Part shown: positions 1 to 9,753 of the stretch, in pieces
Layout of the letters: each line of letters opens with the position of its first letter
Numbering within the stretch: the stretch's first letter is position 1
NCBI RefSeq assembly: GCF_008831285.2
Contig: NW_022204942.1
Coordinates: 1-47,059, forward strand
Source of the DNA: Nymphaea colorata
Lineage: Eukaryota > Streptophyta > Magnoliopsida > Nymphaeales > Nymphaeaceae
Direction: 5' to 3'
Length of the DNA stretch: 47,059 bases
Notes under the pieces: model-generated
Seen by the model: the letters and a program-made list of their open reading frames with translations, nothing else
The model's database searches: none
What the model was told of the DNA's origin: nothing
Program-made: the position numbers and the translations under genes

Positions 1-87
1 CCCAACCCCAACCCCAACCCCAACCCCAACCCAACCCCAACCCCAACCCCAACCCCAACCCCAACCCCAACCCCAACCCCAACCCCA
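1..87. repeat. Left telomere, C4A2 repeats
   Basis: About 14 tandem CCCCAA units, with one CCCAA variant at 30-34. The array runs directly into unique sequence at 88. This is the C-strand of a Tetrahymena/Paramecium-type C4A2 telomere; spirotrichs such as Oxytricha and Euplotes use C4A4. Together with the G4T2 array at the other end it shows the window is an entire macronuclear chromosome. The short variant could be real or a one-base loss like those seen in the genes. Confidence 0.98.
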
Positions 88-142
88 GACCTATTTAGAT
101 CATACTAAGCAGCATGGTGAGAGATAAAAATGAAGTATCAGC

Positions 143-1484
143 TCAGTGGCACAGTTCCTCGCAGGTCTAGAGCTCCCTGTACTTGCGGATGAACTCGAGG
201 TGGACCAGCTGGGCGCTCTCCATGCGCTCCTTGGGGTTCTTCTTGAGGATCGCCGCCAAGAACTACCGGAATTCCTTCGAAATCTTCTTGTTGGCTGGGA
301 ACTGGATGTCGTCAGTAACCTAAATGGGGCAATCTGTACGATTTTGATGAGGTCCTGCTGCTCGCTGATGTCGAAAGGAGAGCATCCGAAGTACAGCTCG
401 TAGGCGAGCACACCGATTGCCCACAAGTCACTTTCTCGTCGTACCTTGATCCTTGGAGCAGTTCTGGAGACAGGTAGAGAGGAGTTCCGCAGAATGTGCT
501 TCTAAGCTCTTCCTTTTTGTTGACTGCCCATCCGAAGTCACACAGTTTGATGTTTCCCTGAATCACCCACACCTTACATGCACGAGGACGATGTTTTCCG
601 GTTTGATGTCTCGGTGGAGGATCTTGTGCTTGTGCATGAGACCAACCGCGTCGAGCAGGTTGCCGATGACGAAGGAAGTGGTTTCCTCGAGAGAGTCTGT
701 CCGCCTGAGATGATGTCGAAGAGCTGGCCGTCACAGCCGAGCTACATGATGATGTAGAAGTGTTCCTAATCGCTGAAACAGCCATAAACCTTGATGATGT
801 TGGGATGGTCGAGGAAGCTCTGGATCTTTAGTTCCCGGATGAACTGCACCAAGAAGTTATCCCGTACGATCCGCTTCTTCTCGATCACCTTCAGGCCCAC
901 GATCATGCCCGTCCACAGCTCACGCGCCAAGTACACGCTTCCGAACTTGCCCTCTCCCAGTCTCCGGATCACTTGAAGCTCTCTTTCGACAGGCCGCCCT
1001 TCTTGAACTTCGGCGGTGACTTCGTCTGGCTTCTCAGGAACGAAGGGAAGGTGCGTTCGGACTTGTAAGTGACCAGGTTGTCAGTATTGGCGGTGGAAGA
1101 TGTCTCCTTGAGCTGGCTTGGCCTGCCACCAGAGCCGCGCGCCACAAAGAAAGGCCCCTGCTTAGAGTTGCTGTTTCCCTTGCTGAAGATCTAGGAGTTG
1201 CTCACCTTCTCCATCAGGTGTCTGCGATGCGCGTCCTCGTTGCCGCCCTCTCCTCCCACCAGAAACTGGGAAGGACGGGGGTTATCGGCCTTCTTGAGGT
1301 CTTTTTCTGACTCGTGGCGCTGGAAGGGACCCTGGCGGAAGCCCAGTTCGCTGAGTTTCATGCGCGGCTGGGTGGCTGTCTTGGGCGAGTGCGGGGATGT
1401 GCTGATGATGAGACTGCCGCTGAGCGGCTGCCCCTCGCAGTTCTACCAGCGGAAGCCCTGGCTGCTCGGAATGTTGCGGTGCAT
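143..1484 (-). CDS. Aurora-like serine/threonine protein kinase
   Basis: A mitotic-kinase-type protein of about 440 residues. A basic, Ser-rich N-terminal region of about 170 residues (from the ATG at 1482-1484) precedes a complete catalytic domain: Gly loop GEGKFGSVYLA, HRDIKPEN catalytic loop, DFGW magnesium loop, then GTPLYLSPE. DFGW and the spacing resemble Aurora kinases more than PKA-type kinases. A 20-nt GT-AG intron lies at 558-577, between the HRDIKPEN region and the DFG motif. In-frame TAG codons read as Glu. Four one-base losses (near 332, 428, 690 and 972) must be bridged, each inside conserved sequence. The TGA stop (143-145) is only 56 bp from the telomere, so the 3' untranslated region must be very short. 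The family assignment is good; the exact Aurora class is not resolved. Confidence 0.82.
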
Positions 1485-1685
1485 GAATAAAAATTATAAA
1501 CCACCCTTCCCCCATCGCCCAACTTACCCACCCGCTGCAAAAGAGGTAGAAACGCCCACCACTTAGCAGGCCAGCAGCCGAGAAAAGGAAATCATAAGGG
1601 AAAGGCGGACTTATTAACAACATATCTAAACAAAAGAAAAATGATCTAGTTTTTCAGTATAAATAATGAATAAATCTCAGTTTTG

Positions 1686-2169
1686 ATGATCGTAGTGGAT
1701 CGACTGCAAGCGGCTACCAACATTAAGGAAATGCAGACACAGCAGGTTTCATTATTTTTTTGAGCTGTCAGAAAGAGCAATTGCAGTTACTGGCTTTTAA
1801 GCAGGATTGATTGCCTGCATATATATCGAGATTGAATCATTGGAGTGGAAGGAACTGATAGCATCTGGTGATCAAGCCTATAGTGGCGTTCAGGGGTTGA
1901 GAAATAGCTTGGAAAAATAAGATAGTGATGAGCTTCTAGAGAAAGTCAGCTCATTGATACCAAACAGATGATTAACTTTGCAAACTCAATCGATTTACTT
2001 ATTGGAATCGGTATATTTATAGGTTTCCTGGTAACTATTCAATCCTAATTCTCTTCTGTAGCTCTCTTAGGTTGCTTTTGCATCCGATAAGAAGCGGTAT
2101 CAAGCTTATTTCCTTACTACAGATTAGTCTTTTGCCAACTTCTTGAGTTGTATGGATTAACTTCACTGA
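1686..2169 (+). CDS. Possible small AT-rich gene, unknown product
   Basis: A weak gene model. Reading TAA and TAG as Glu, the ATG at 1686 opens a frame rich in charged residues (DRLQAATNIKEMQTQQ). It becomes continuous only if three short GT-AG introns are removed, at 1746-1764 (19 nt), 1945-1967 (23 nt) and 2031-2061 (31 nt). The last two are the less certain. The predicted product is about 135 residues and ends at the TGA at 2167-2169. It has a short hydrophobic stretch in the middle and an acidic C-terminus (FLSCMDELH). No family is recognised. The base composition is more AT-rich than the firm genes, and long TGA-free frames arise easily in such DNA, so this may be spurious. Confidence 0.3.
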
Positions 2170-2570
2170 TTGTATGCTAGTATTTTAATCTATCAATCAT
2201 AACTGCTTAAGGAATCGAACTTATTGCATGCGTCCTCATCTATTTTCATCAAGTTTGGCTGGTTAACCAAGACCAAGCATCGAATCTCCTAATCTTAATG
2301 CTCAAATACGATAATAAATGCCGAAAAAAGGAAAAATAAATCTGAACTTTTTCAAGCTGATTAGCTTCCTTTGGGGATTTACACATAAGTTAATTGAACA
2401 GTTAAACCGTTCCTACATAATCCTATGATCTGTAGCCTTATATCTTGCCCAATTTTGGCAAATTCTATCCATTTATTCCACTTTGGGAGTAGAGTATAGG
2501 CAAATAAATCTTATTTGAACTTCCGATAAATCTTATTCTTACATTAATTACACATCCATTCTTAACTAGC
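2170..2570. other. AT-rich intergenic region
   Basis: About 400 bp between a doubtful gene model and the firm gene starting at 2571. I see no convincing reading frame, tRNA or repeat. It presumably holds the promoter of the 2571 gene: an AT-rich stretch with TTACATTAATTAC lies just upstream of its ATG. Confidence 0.6.
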
Positions 2571-3602
2571 ATGTCAACGGCTCCCAAAGTCACCTTCGGC
2601 ACCAAAGCAGACCCCGTCAGCCTCACGTACGTTCTCACCGACCAAGCGCAAACTCCCAGTTCGCAGCAGCAGGCCAACCGCCACTTGCCAGCTACATCAA
2701 TCCCAATCCCGCCTACGTCTACAATCCCAACCAAGCAGTCATCGGCCAGCCTGCCCAGTATGTGGCGCCTCCCACCTACCAGTTCTCCTCCAACCAAGCC
2801 GGATCAAGCGAGTGGAGGAACACTGGCGCCCCCATCGTCAATAACCCACAAGCTTCCACCGTGGTGAGGGACGTACGCATCAACGATGACATCGAGAGGC
2901 CAAGCTTTTCCAAGGGAGCGCAGAGCAGTCAACCGACCAAAAGCTTGGCCCTGATAGCGACCCCAAGAGCGATGGTAGCCTCTGCCATCCCGCATGGTGG
3001 GTCGTGGGAGGATTGCTAGCTTTAGCGCTGCTCACCCTCGCCATCCTCTTCGGATTGGGAGTTATTGGAGGTCACAAGGACAGCTCTTCCCCCTCAGGAG
3101 GAAGCACGAATGGAGGATCATCAGTGCCAGTAAGTCCAGTCGCCCCTTCTGGAACCAACTCAGGAAGCACACCCGCAACCAATTCTGGCAGCACATCCGG
3201 AAGCACGTCTGGAAGCACTTCTGGGAAAGTTGCAAGTGGAACTCCAAGCCCAACCACAGGCGGATCGACTAGTGGAAGTGGAACAACATCAGGAACTACA
3301 TCCGGAGCCACCGCAGGCAGCACATCAGGAAGCACTGCAGGCAGCACATCTGGAGCCACTACAGGCAGCACAAGTTCTCCAAGTGGAGGATCAACTTCGG
3401 ATCCACTAGTGGAAGCACTAGTGGAGTGAATGGAGTGACTGGAGTATCCCCTATCCCTTACAATCCTTCCACTTCAACCACTCCTACTCAGCCAGCTCCT
3501 ACCACCCAGCCTTCCACCCAGCCGACCACCGTCAAGCCCGCCACTGTTGCTCCCGTGGTGGTCCAGCCAGTTTCAGTGAAGCCAGTCCCCGTCAGCAGCT
3601 GA
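2571..3602 (+). CDS. Single-pass membrane protein with long Ser/Thr/Gly/Pro-rich tail
   Basis: About 345 residues in three parts. A polar Gln/Asn/Pro-rich N-terminal half lacks a signal peptide. One strong membrane segment (GGLLALALLTLAILFGLGV, about residue 150) is followed by a low-complexity tail of STSGS-type repeats and then a Thr/Pro-rich end (TTQPSTQPTT). The layout suggests a membrane-anchored, mucin-like surface or stalk protein with the glycosylatable tail outside; that is inference. One-base losses occur near 2672, 2946 and 3398, and restoring frame keeps the repeat and the membrane segment continuous. The TGA is at 3600-3602. No known family is recognised beyond the architecture. 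Confidence 0.72.
3151..3430 (+). repeat. Short in-frame tandem repeat encoding STSG motifs
   Basis: Imperfect 12- and 6-bp units of the form GGAAGCACATCT run through this interval and encode GSTSGSTSG with variants (GTTSGAT, GSTAGST). It sits wholly inside the coding region of the membrane protein at 2571-3602. Such arrays change length easily, so the copy number here may not be exact. Confidence 0.8.
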
Positions 3603-3660
3603 TCTCGCCACATTTCAAACACAATCCCAAGAGTAAAATCACTCAGCTAAAGTATAAAAA

Positions 3661-4366
3661 TCAGTGGTAGCGGACCTCATCCAAGTTTTTCACCTCGAAC
3701 TCGCGGTAGTTGTTGAGGAAGTTGAGAGTGAGGGAAGGGACTTCGCTGGCGTATCGGTCGGCCATTTGCATGATGCTTTTCTTGCTCTTGTTGAGCTTGC
3801 GACTGCACCCCTCCAGGTTAGATCCCGTTTGCTTTATCATCCTCCTCAGTTCCTATAGGTCGTCCATTCCGTTGCGGTTTATAAGGTCCTTCAGCATTGA
3901 GTCAGGATCGCTCTCCTCCTCCCGCTATAGGTAATTCTCATAGGCCGGCAGTTCCTTTTTGGATTTTTGCGCTTAGTTTTCCTTGGCGAGTCCTAGTCCT
4001 GTGAGGAAGGTGCCTTCGTCTCGACTTTGCGTTTGGTAGTTTGGTGGGTATTGCACTTCTTGGCTATTTCTATCTCCTTGGCGTGTGCCTTGGTCTTGGT
4101 TAGCGACTATCTACGATGTTTTTGCTCTTGGAGAGCAGGCTCAGCAATGCGTCGGACTCCTCCCTGGGCTCGTGCAGGTTGAAGCCGAGCTCGTCGGTAT
4201 GCTTCTTGGGCTCGCCCAGCGTTGCCAGTTTCGACATGAGTTCGTTTTGCATCATGAGGATTTCGCCGTTGAGCTTTTTTTGGGAGTTTCTTTTGTGCAT
4301 GGAATTCAACGATTTTCTATTTGCGATATTAGCTATTATCAAAGCAAGACCTTCTATATTGACCAT
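3661..4366 (-). CDS. Coiled-coil/charged protein, unknown function
   Basis: About 235 residues from the ATG at 4364-4366 (MVNIEG) to a TGA at 3661-3663. The sequence is rich in Lys, Glu and Leu. It has a helical N-terminal third (KKLNGEILMMQNELMSKLAT), a Lys-rich middle and a C-terminal segment LEELRRMIKQTGSNLEG that reads as coiled coil. The protein ends VKNLDEVRYH. At least two one-base losses lie in the middle (near 4105 and 3965). Several TAG/TAA codons fall in helices where Glu fits. No family is recognised. Its ATG is only 23 bp from the ATG of the divergent gene at 4390. Confidence 0.68.
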
Positions 4367-4389
4367 TTTATTTTCGTGGGGAAAACGCA

Positions 4390-4925
4390 ATGGATCGATG
4401 CCAGGCTTTGATAAAAACGGATTGTAAAATTATCGAAAAATATTCCAAAAAACAGTATCAACAGCTGCAGCCAATCATGGTCGAGGATTGGGAATAACGC
4501 ATTGCGTTCGCTAGGGGAAGATGGGTCTATAAGATTATTTCCAGGACTTTGTTGAAGAAAAGATAGGCAGGCCGAGCCGAAGATGTTGGTTTGGCCAATG
4601 GGTTCAGGGTGGTGAGATCGGCAAGTTGTTTGCTTTGGAAAGTGAGGATAATATGAGTCTTGGAGAGTGTTTGGATATGCAAATTGGATTGACCTTCAAA
4701 CAAAGCATGCTTATGCCCACCCAACCAATAAAAAATGGTTAAAAAATAACACCGTCGACAAAGATAAGATTCTTTCGCACCATTTTCCCATTTAGTGGGT
4801 CAACAGCGTGCAAAAGTTCCAAGGAGAGAGAAAAAAAGCAAATCGACTGTTCTATTCTTTTTACTAGTATTCGTAGAGGAGTGGGATTTTTCGATCAGAT
4901 AATAGTTAATTTGATATAGGGGTGA
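4390..4925 (+). CDS. Small unknown protein; 3' end uncertain
   Basis: From the ATG at 4390 a frame runs MDRCQALIKTDCKIIEKY and continues through MVEDWEERIAFARGRW, where EE is GAA TAA. After a probable one-base loss in a G run near 4607 it continues GGEIGKLFALESEDNMSL. The frame stays open to a TGA at 4923-4925, but beyond about 4735 composition turns AT-rich, so the true end may be an earlier stop reached through an unseen intron. The N-terminal 60 residues look like a real basic, helical protein. The opposite strand also carries an open frame here, which I judge to be its shadow. Function unknown. Confidence 0.45.
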
Positions 4926-5041
4926 GGGGGAGAAAGCAGGATGAAGTAGTTATTGTAGGGTGGAAGCGAAACTCAAGGTGGTGGGGTGGGGGATTGGTAT
5001 TAATCTTATCTTATCATTCTATATGATATAATAATTATTAG

Positions 5042-6036
5042 ATGAAAAAGCAAGTCTTGAACATTGATTTCAAGGAGGACCAGGGAGTGATCCTCAACTG
5101 GAACTACAGCGATCTCTCGCGCAAGACCAAGTATTTTAGACACGTTATCATCCTCGCCACTGCCGACTCGCTACTGGCACAGAGCTTCTTCGAAGACTAT
5201 ATAAAATTGATCAAGCCTGGCGATTTGTTCACCACCATCTACAAGCCACGCTACCAGCAGGTCAAAATGAAGGAATGGAGCGAAAAAACATATGGAAACC
5301 ATTTTTCCACCCGTGGCTACATAAACTTCCAAGAGATCTAAATTTTAATCTCCAGTAGGGCCTAGCCTTTATATAAGCCTCGTTATAATAAATCAACGAG
5401 GCCTCCGTCCTAAACTTCCTCCTCGACAAGACTGAACCCATCTAACCCATCAAAAAACAAGTCAAGCTCTGGCAGCAAGCTGGAAAGATGCGCTTCATCA
5501 ACACCATCTTCTCCCCACTCAAAGAGAACTCACTCGGAGTCAGCGAAACCGTCAACCTGCTCAATAGCTCCTAGGCAGGACTCCTCGAATTCTACCACCA
5601 GCACATCAGCCAAACAGCGGTGGAGTATGCCCACCTGGAAATCACCTGCAGAAACGGCCAGCTGAGCTCCTGCAACCAGAAGGACTGGCGCAACTCCGCC
5701 TTCAATAAGATCGAGCGCTACTATCACGCCCCCACTGGCAAGTATTCCCGCGACATCCTGCACATAATTAACAGCAGGATCATGTTCTTAGGCAGTTACG
5801 AGCTATAGGTGGCTCTGAGCCTCAAGACCTTCACAGGAGTGGTCTACAAATCGGAGAAGAAGATCATCATAAATTTTGACCACAGTTAGTTCTATAACCG
5901 GACGGTGATGGTGCCTCGGCGGAAGCGCCATTTCGTGGCCTCCGACGATATCCAGCTCGAGGAGAACCCCTACTGCAGCGAAACCTTGGTCTGCTTTGAG
6001 AAGGAAATCAAGGGCAAGCCCACCCAAGAATTTTGA
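5042..6036 (+). CDS. Conserved-looking protein of 323 residues, unknown function
   Basis: A clean two-exon gene. Exon 1 starts MKKQVLNIDFKEDQGV. A 23-nt GT-AG intron at 5355-5377 is needed to keep frame, and its removal joins LISTSLEEINEASVLNFLLD, in which TAATAA supplies the EE pair. With the intron out the span is exactly 323 codons plus TGA (6034-6036), with no frameshift. Many TAG codons fall in the body. The protein is soluble, mixed alpha/beta in character, with aromatic-rich segments (EFYHQHISQTAVEYAHLEI) and no signal peptide or membrane segment. I recognise no family. It is one of the best models for measuring codon reassignment. Confidence 0.85.
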
Positions 6037-6217
6037 TATTTATAGTACTACTTTCCGTACTACTTTATGTTCGAATTATAATTTATTATACTACTGCCCA
6101 GGGCAAATTCCCCCCACCCCGCTTCCACAGTTTTCGGAGGAAAAGAGTGCCACGGGTGGGGATTTACAACGATAATTGAGTGGGTGGGGAATGGGGATTA
6201 ATGGATCGGTGTGACAG

Positions 6218-6975
6218 TCAGGACCAATATGACATTTATGCAATCATTATCCTCTCTTCATAATGCGATTTTGATGTGATTTCGGTGGCGATCCCCCTGA
6301 AAAGGTCAGCGTCCTCCAGCTCAAAGCCGAGCTGCTTGGTTCTAAATCACAGGGTTGCTACATCGAGGACTGCTAATTGACTGTGTTAACCCACTGCACA
6401 AACAACGCCCTGTTCAGCTAAATCTTCAGCTCGCCCAACCGCTTCTCCAGCCTGCCCACTTCCGCCATCACCGCCCGGAAGAGCACAGACCGGAACAAGA
6501 TGTCTGCGTACTCCAGAATCGTATAGATCTCGCGGTCCAGCATCGCCTCCAGCATCTTCACGAAGATCTATCTGCGGCCCGGCTCAGTCGCCAGCAGGAC
6601 TACATTCACCTGCTGCATGATCTCGGTTTCTGAGTTGAAGGGAAAACTACTCTTGATCTTGGTGTGCTGGAACTTCTCGACGCAGAGACTGATGATTTTG
6701 TCCTTGATGGCCTCCTCGGAGGCTTGCAGGGGATCGATATGCGAGATGTAGAGCGTGAGTTCGATCAGGTACTGGCTGGGCTTCGAGTTGTCCATCTTCT
6801 GGCGAAGCGAGGCCTTCTTTTGGATGAAGAGGTAGGGGTTGGGCGGCCGTATCTCGAAGAGTTCATTGAGGAGCTCTCCGAGAGCCTCCTCCCACTTGGT
6901 CTCCGCCGCCAGCGTGCTCATCTCGCCCAGAAGACGCTCCCGCACGATCATTTGAATTAAATACAGCCATGCCAT
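6218..6975 (-). CDS. Helical protein with RIIa/DPY-30-like motif, unknown function
   Basis: 245 residues from MAWLYLIQM (ATG 6973-6975) to a TGA at 6218-6220. A 20-nt GT-AG intron at 6342-6361 joins NEQSS to TKQLGFELEDADL, and with it removed the frame is intact. Residues about 30-55 (ALGELLNELFEIRPPNPYLF) resemble the RIIa/DPY-30 dimerisation-docking motif, whose signature is a helix followed by RPxNPxxF. That motif is typical of A-kinase and axonemal proteins; the match is by eye. The rest is alpha-helical (KMLEAMLDREIYTILEYADI). It lies 48 bp downstream of the S49-like gene, same strand, head to tail. Confidence 0.75.
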
Positions 6976-7023
6976 TATCCACGCATCCCATAGCCCTCCG
7001 AATCGATATCATCACCATGCGGA

Positions 7024-7784
7024 TCAGTCGCTGATGTTCAGCTTGCGGATCTTCTCCAGCCACTTCTGGATCTCGCTCTTGTCCAACAGCACAGAGTCCC
7101 TGTGGATCGAGTCTCTCGCCAGAGCCAGGTGGACGCGGTCGACGCTGTCAGCCAAACCAGCTGCACAGCCTACTGTCCGATGTAGAATCTTCCCAAGTCA
7201 GCATCTGCTCTCGCCTTGCCCGACCGGTATTTGAGGATCTATGTCCTTGCCTCCTCGCTAAAGAGCTTGTAGATTTGCTCAACTTCTTCCTTTTTTTCGG
7301 GCAGGAAGGCCTAGTTGTTGTTGAGTTCGGAGAGATAGGAGGGCGCATTGGTATAGGTGACCGTGTCGATGTATTCTCCCAGTTTCCCTTCAGGATCTTG
7401 CCTTCTCCCACCTCCAGTCCGCCCACCACCGTCGTGCTGTCCACGAACACCCTGTTTCCCGACGCCAGCAGCAGAAACCCTGCGTTAAGCGACCATTCCT
7501 GGCCGAACGTCCACACCTGCGCCTTGTTCCTCCTCGCTACTTCTGCAATTTTTCTGAGATATATGCGTTTGCGCAGACAGCCGCCCTTGGAGTTGACCAG
7601 GACAGCGATTTTGTCCTTATTTTTGGGTATTTTTTGGAGCATGGTGTGCACGTAGAGCGTACTAATTGGGCTGCTTGTTACGTTTCGGCAGAGATGGGAC
7701 CCTGGATGAGGATGGTGGGGACTGCGTGGCGGCGGAAGCTGAGCGACGACGGCAGCACTTGGAGAGCTTAGCCAATGCTGACAT
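7024..7784 (-). CDS. S49 (SppA/ClpP-crotonase fold) peptidase homologue, possibly inactive
   Basis: About 247 residues. A short basic, Ser/Arg-rich N-terminus (MSALAKLSK..LSFRRHAVP) looks like a mitochondrial presequence. It leads into ILIQGPI, NSKGG, GQEWSLNAGFLLLASGN, a VVGG segment and YIGQEAVQLGLADSV, the order seen in SppA-type peptidases. In SppA the nucleophile lies in an A-S-G-G motif; here the aligned position in SLNAG is Asn (AAC), so proteolysis is doubtful. A 20-nt intron at 7662-7681 joins GPISAETT to LYVHTMLQK. One-base losses lie near 7156, 7386 and 7752. TAG in GQEAVQLG matches the Glu common at that site. It lies upstream of the 6218-6975 gene. Confidence 0.75.
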
Positions 7785-7923
7785 TTATAAGATTTGATTA
7801 TAGAATATCAACTCACCACATTCGATACCATCGCTTTATCCATCAATAAATATAGCTGGTGCAATCCATGCTTTAGTGTTTCCTTACTCGAGGGATTGAC
7901 GATGCCTTGGTAATATTAATAAT

Positions 7924-8687
7924 ATGAAAGAATAAACATTCTAACAGAAGCGCATCGTGCAACTCTCCAGAGAACTGGATGCAGAGAGGGAAAAATACAC
8001 AAGACTCACCAAGGAATGCGGGCAGCTCAATGCCAGATTGAAGGAATCTCAGACGGAATCCGAACAGTTCAAGGACAGCTCATCTAATACCAGATCAATA
8101 ACCACCAGCTGCAGGAAAAAATGAGGGAAATCTAACGCGAGAACCTGAAGGCGAGGGACCAGCTGGAGCACGAGCAGAAACTGAGGTCGGCAGCCGAAGT
8201 CGAAAACGTGAGGCAGAGGCAGATAATCGACGACTTCAAGCAGTAGATCCTGCAGTTCGAAGGACAAAGCAAGTCCCTGCTCTACGAGCGAACCGCACAG
8301 CTGGCCGATAAGGACAAGGAAATCTACCGTCTCAAGGAAGAGAATCTTGAGGTGGAGAAGCTCTACCTCAACGAAAAGTAGCGACTGCAGCGCAAGGAGG
8401 AAAAGAGCATGCGGGACCTCGCGTCCCTCTACAAGGAGTTCGAAGCGCTGAGACGATAGATAAACGCTCTGAAATCCTCTTCCCTGAAGGCCATCGAGAC
8501 CGAGCAGACCAAGTTCAAGAACAATGCCAGCGAGATCATCACCCGCATCGAGATCCTGGAGGCGAAGCTCAAGAAGCAGGAGGAGCTTGAGGCCGAAATC
8601 GAGGAGCTGAAGATGCGGCTGGAGGAAGTGGTGATCGAAAACTCGCAGAAGATCATCCAACTCTACAAGTACAAATATGCAGGCTGA
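7924..8687 (+). CDS. Long coiled-coil protein
   Basis: About 254 residues, almost entirely coiled coil: heptads such as LQEKMREIERENLKARDQLE and LEAKLKKQEELEAEIEELK run from near the N-terminus (MKEETFEQKRIVQLS) to the last 20 residues, ending YKYKYAG before TGA at 8685-8687. Nearly every in-frame TAG or TAA falls at an e, g or surface heptad position where Glu is normal. One one-base loss lies near 8073. Likely a structural or ciliary/cytoskeletal protein, but no specific family can be named. It converges on the SDR gene, with 46 bp between stops. Confidence 0.75.
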
Positions 8688-8733
8688 TACACAATCATTT
8701 ATATTCACACAGTCATCTCCTTTAGGCGGCTCA

Positions 8734-9623
8734 TCAGCTGCCCAGCCTACTCTAGTCGTACTTCGTGCAGGAGATCAGCAAGTGCTTGTCGGCTTTCTCC
8801 CGCTAGAAGTAGAAACCACCGTTTTTTAAGGCCGAAGACTTGCAGAGACTGAGCCAGAGGATCGTGTCTGCAGCCTCTTCTGGGGATTTTAGTTGTCCTT
8901 CATCTTCTCGTAGAACTCGGGCATGGCTTCCCTGACGGAGGGGGTGTCTGACCATCCGGGGTGCATCGACACGAACAGTCCCTTCTCCGGATACTGCTTG
9001 CCCAGCTGCTCCATGAGGCAGAGCTGCTGGCGTTTGTTGCGAGCGTACTGGGTGGTGCCGTCGAAGTCCTCAGTCTCCATGTAGATGTCGTCGGTGACGA
9101 GCTTCTGGGTGAGGCAGCCGCCGGAGCTGACGGTGATCGTGCGGGACTGGGCGTGCAAAAGCTCCAGGCAAAGGATGGTGAGGAAGTAGACTGCGAAGGT
9201 GTTGGTGGCGAAGTTCTTCTAGATCTTGTCCTTGGTGAACTGCCTTTCGTGGAGCATGCATCCTCCGTTGTGGACGAAAAAGTCGATCCCCTTCACCTTT
9301 TCCCTCAGCTCCTCGGCTGCCTTCTTCATCGAATCCTTTTCTCCGAGCTCGCAGAGAATGAGAAAGACGTTGGGATTGTTGGTCTGCTCCGCTATTTCCT
9401 TCCTGGCAGCTTCTCCCCTCTTCTGGTCCCTGCAAAGCAGGTAGACGTTGGCCTTCCTAGCTGCAGCCTCCTTGGCTGCTGAGAATCCGATGCCGCTGTT
9501 GGCTCCAGTGATCACGAAATTCTTGCCCTACAGCGTTCCCTCGAGGGGAGGGAGGGGCTCGGAGCGTTTGGTGAAGTTGAAATAGCCCTTGATGAAGAAT
9601 TGGAGTTTCCTGAGTCCGTTCAT
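8734..9623 (-). CDS. Short-chain dehydrogenase/reductase, DHRS12-like
   Basis: NAD(P)-dependent oxidoreductase of the SDR superfamily, about 296 residues. Rossmann motif TGANSGIGFSAAKE, then LLCRDQKRGEAARKEI, HNGGCM, the IEKNFATNT helix, ITVSSGG carrying the catalytic Ser, and the Tyr/Lys pair in YARNKRQQ. The C-terminal SMHPGWSDTPSVREAMPEF is characteristic of DHRS12-type SDRs. An N-terminal extension of about 35 residues precedes the fold, as in that family. The TAG at 9219-9221 is the Glu of EKNFA, nearly invariant in relatives and good evidence for UAG = Glu. One C is missing near 8892. Substrate unknown; DHRS12 relatives are poorly characterised lipid or retinoid reductases. Confidence 0.9.
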
Positions 9624-9753
9624 GAGAGTGTTGCAAACAAAATTATAAACAGAAAAAAGGTAGAATGCACATCCATCCATTGATCAGATTTCTGGTCAGT
9701 CATAAATAGCCTATATATATAATAGGGCAATCCAATGATTGAAATGATAAATA

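Noticed and set aside
3151-3430. CRISPR-like or satellite array
   Set aside because: The repeat is short, in frame and imperfect, without spacers, and encodes a continuous STSG tail of a protein.
4527-4724. A minus-strand frame starting MGGHKHALFEGQ
   Set aside because: Codon use and composition look less gene-like than the plus-strand frame at 4390, which continues from a good N-terminus; I kept the plus model, at low confidence.
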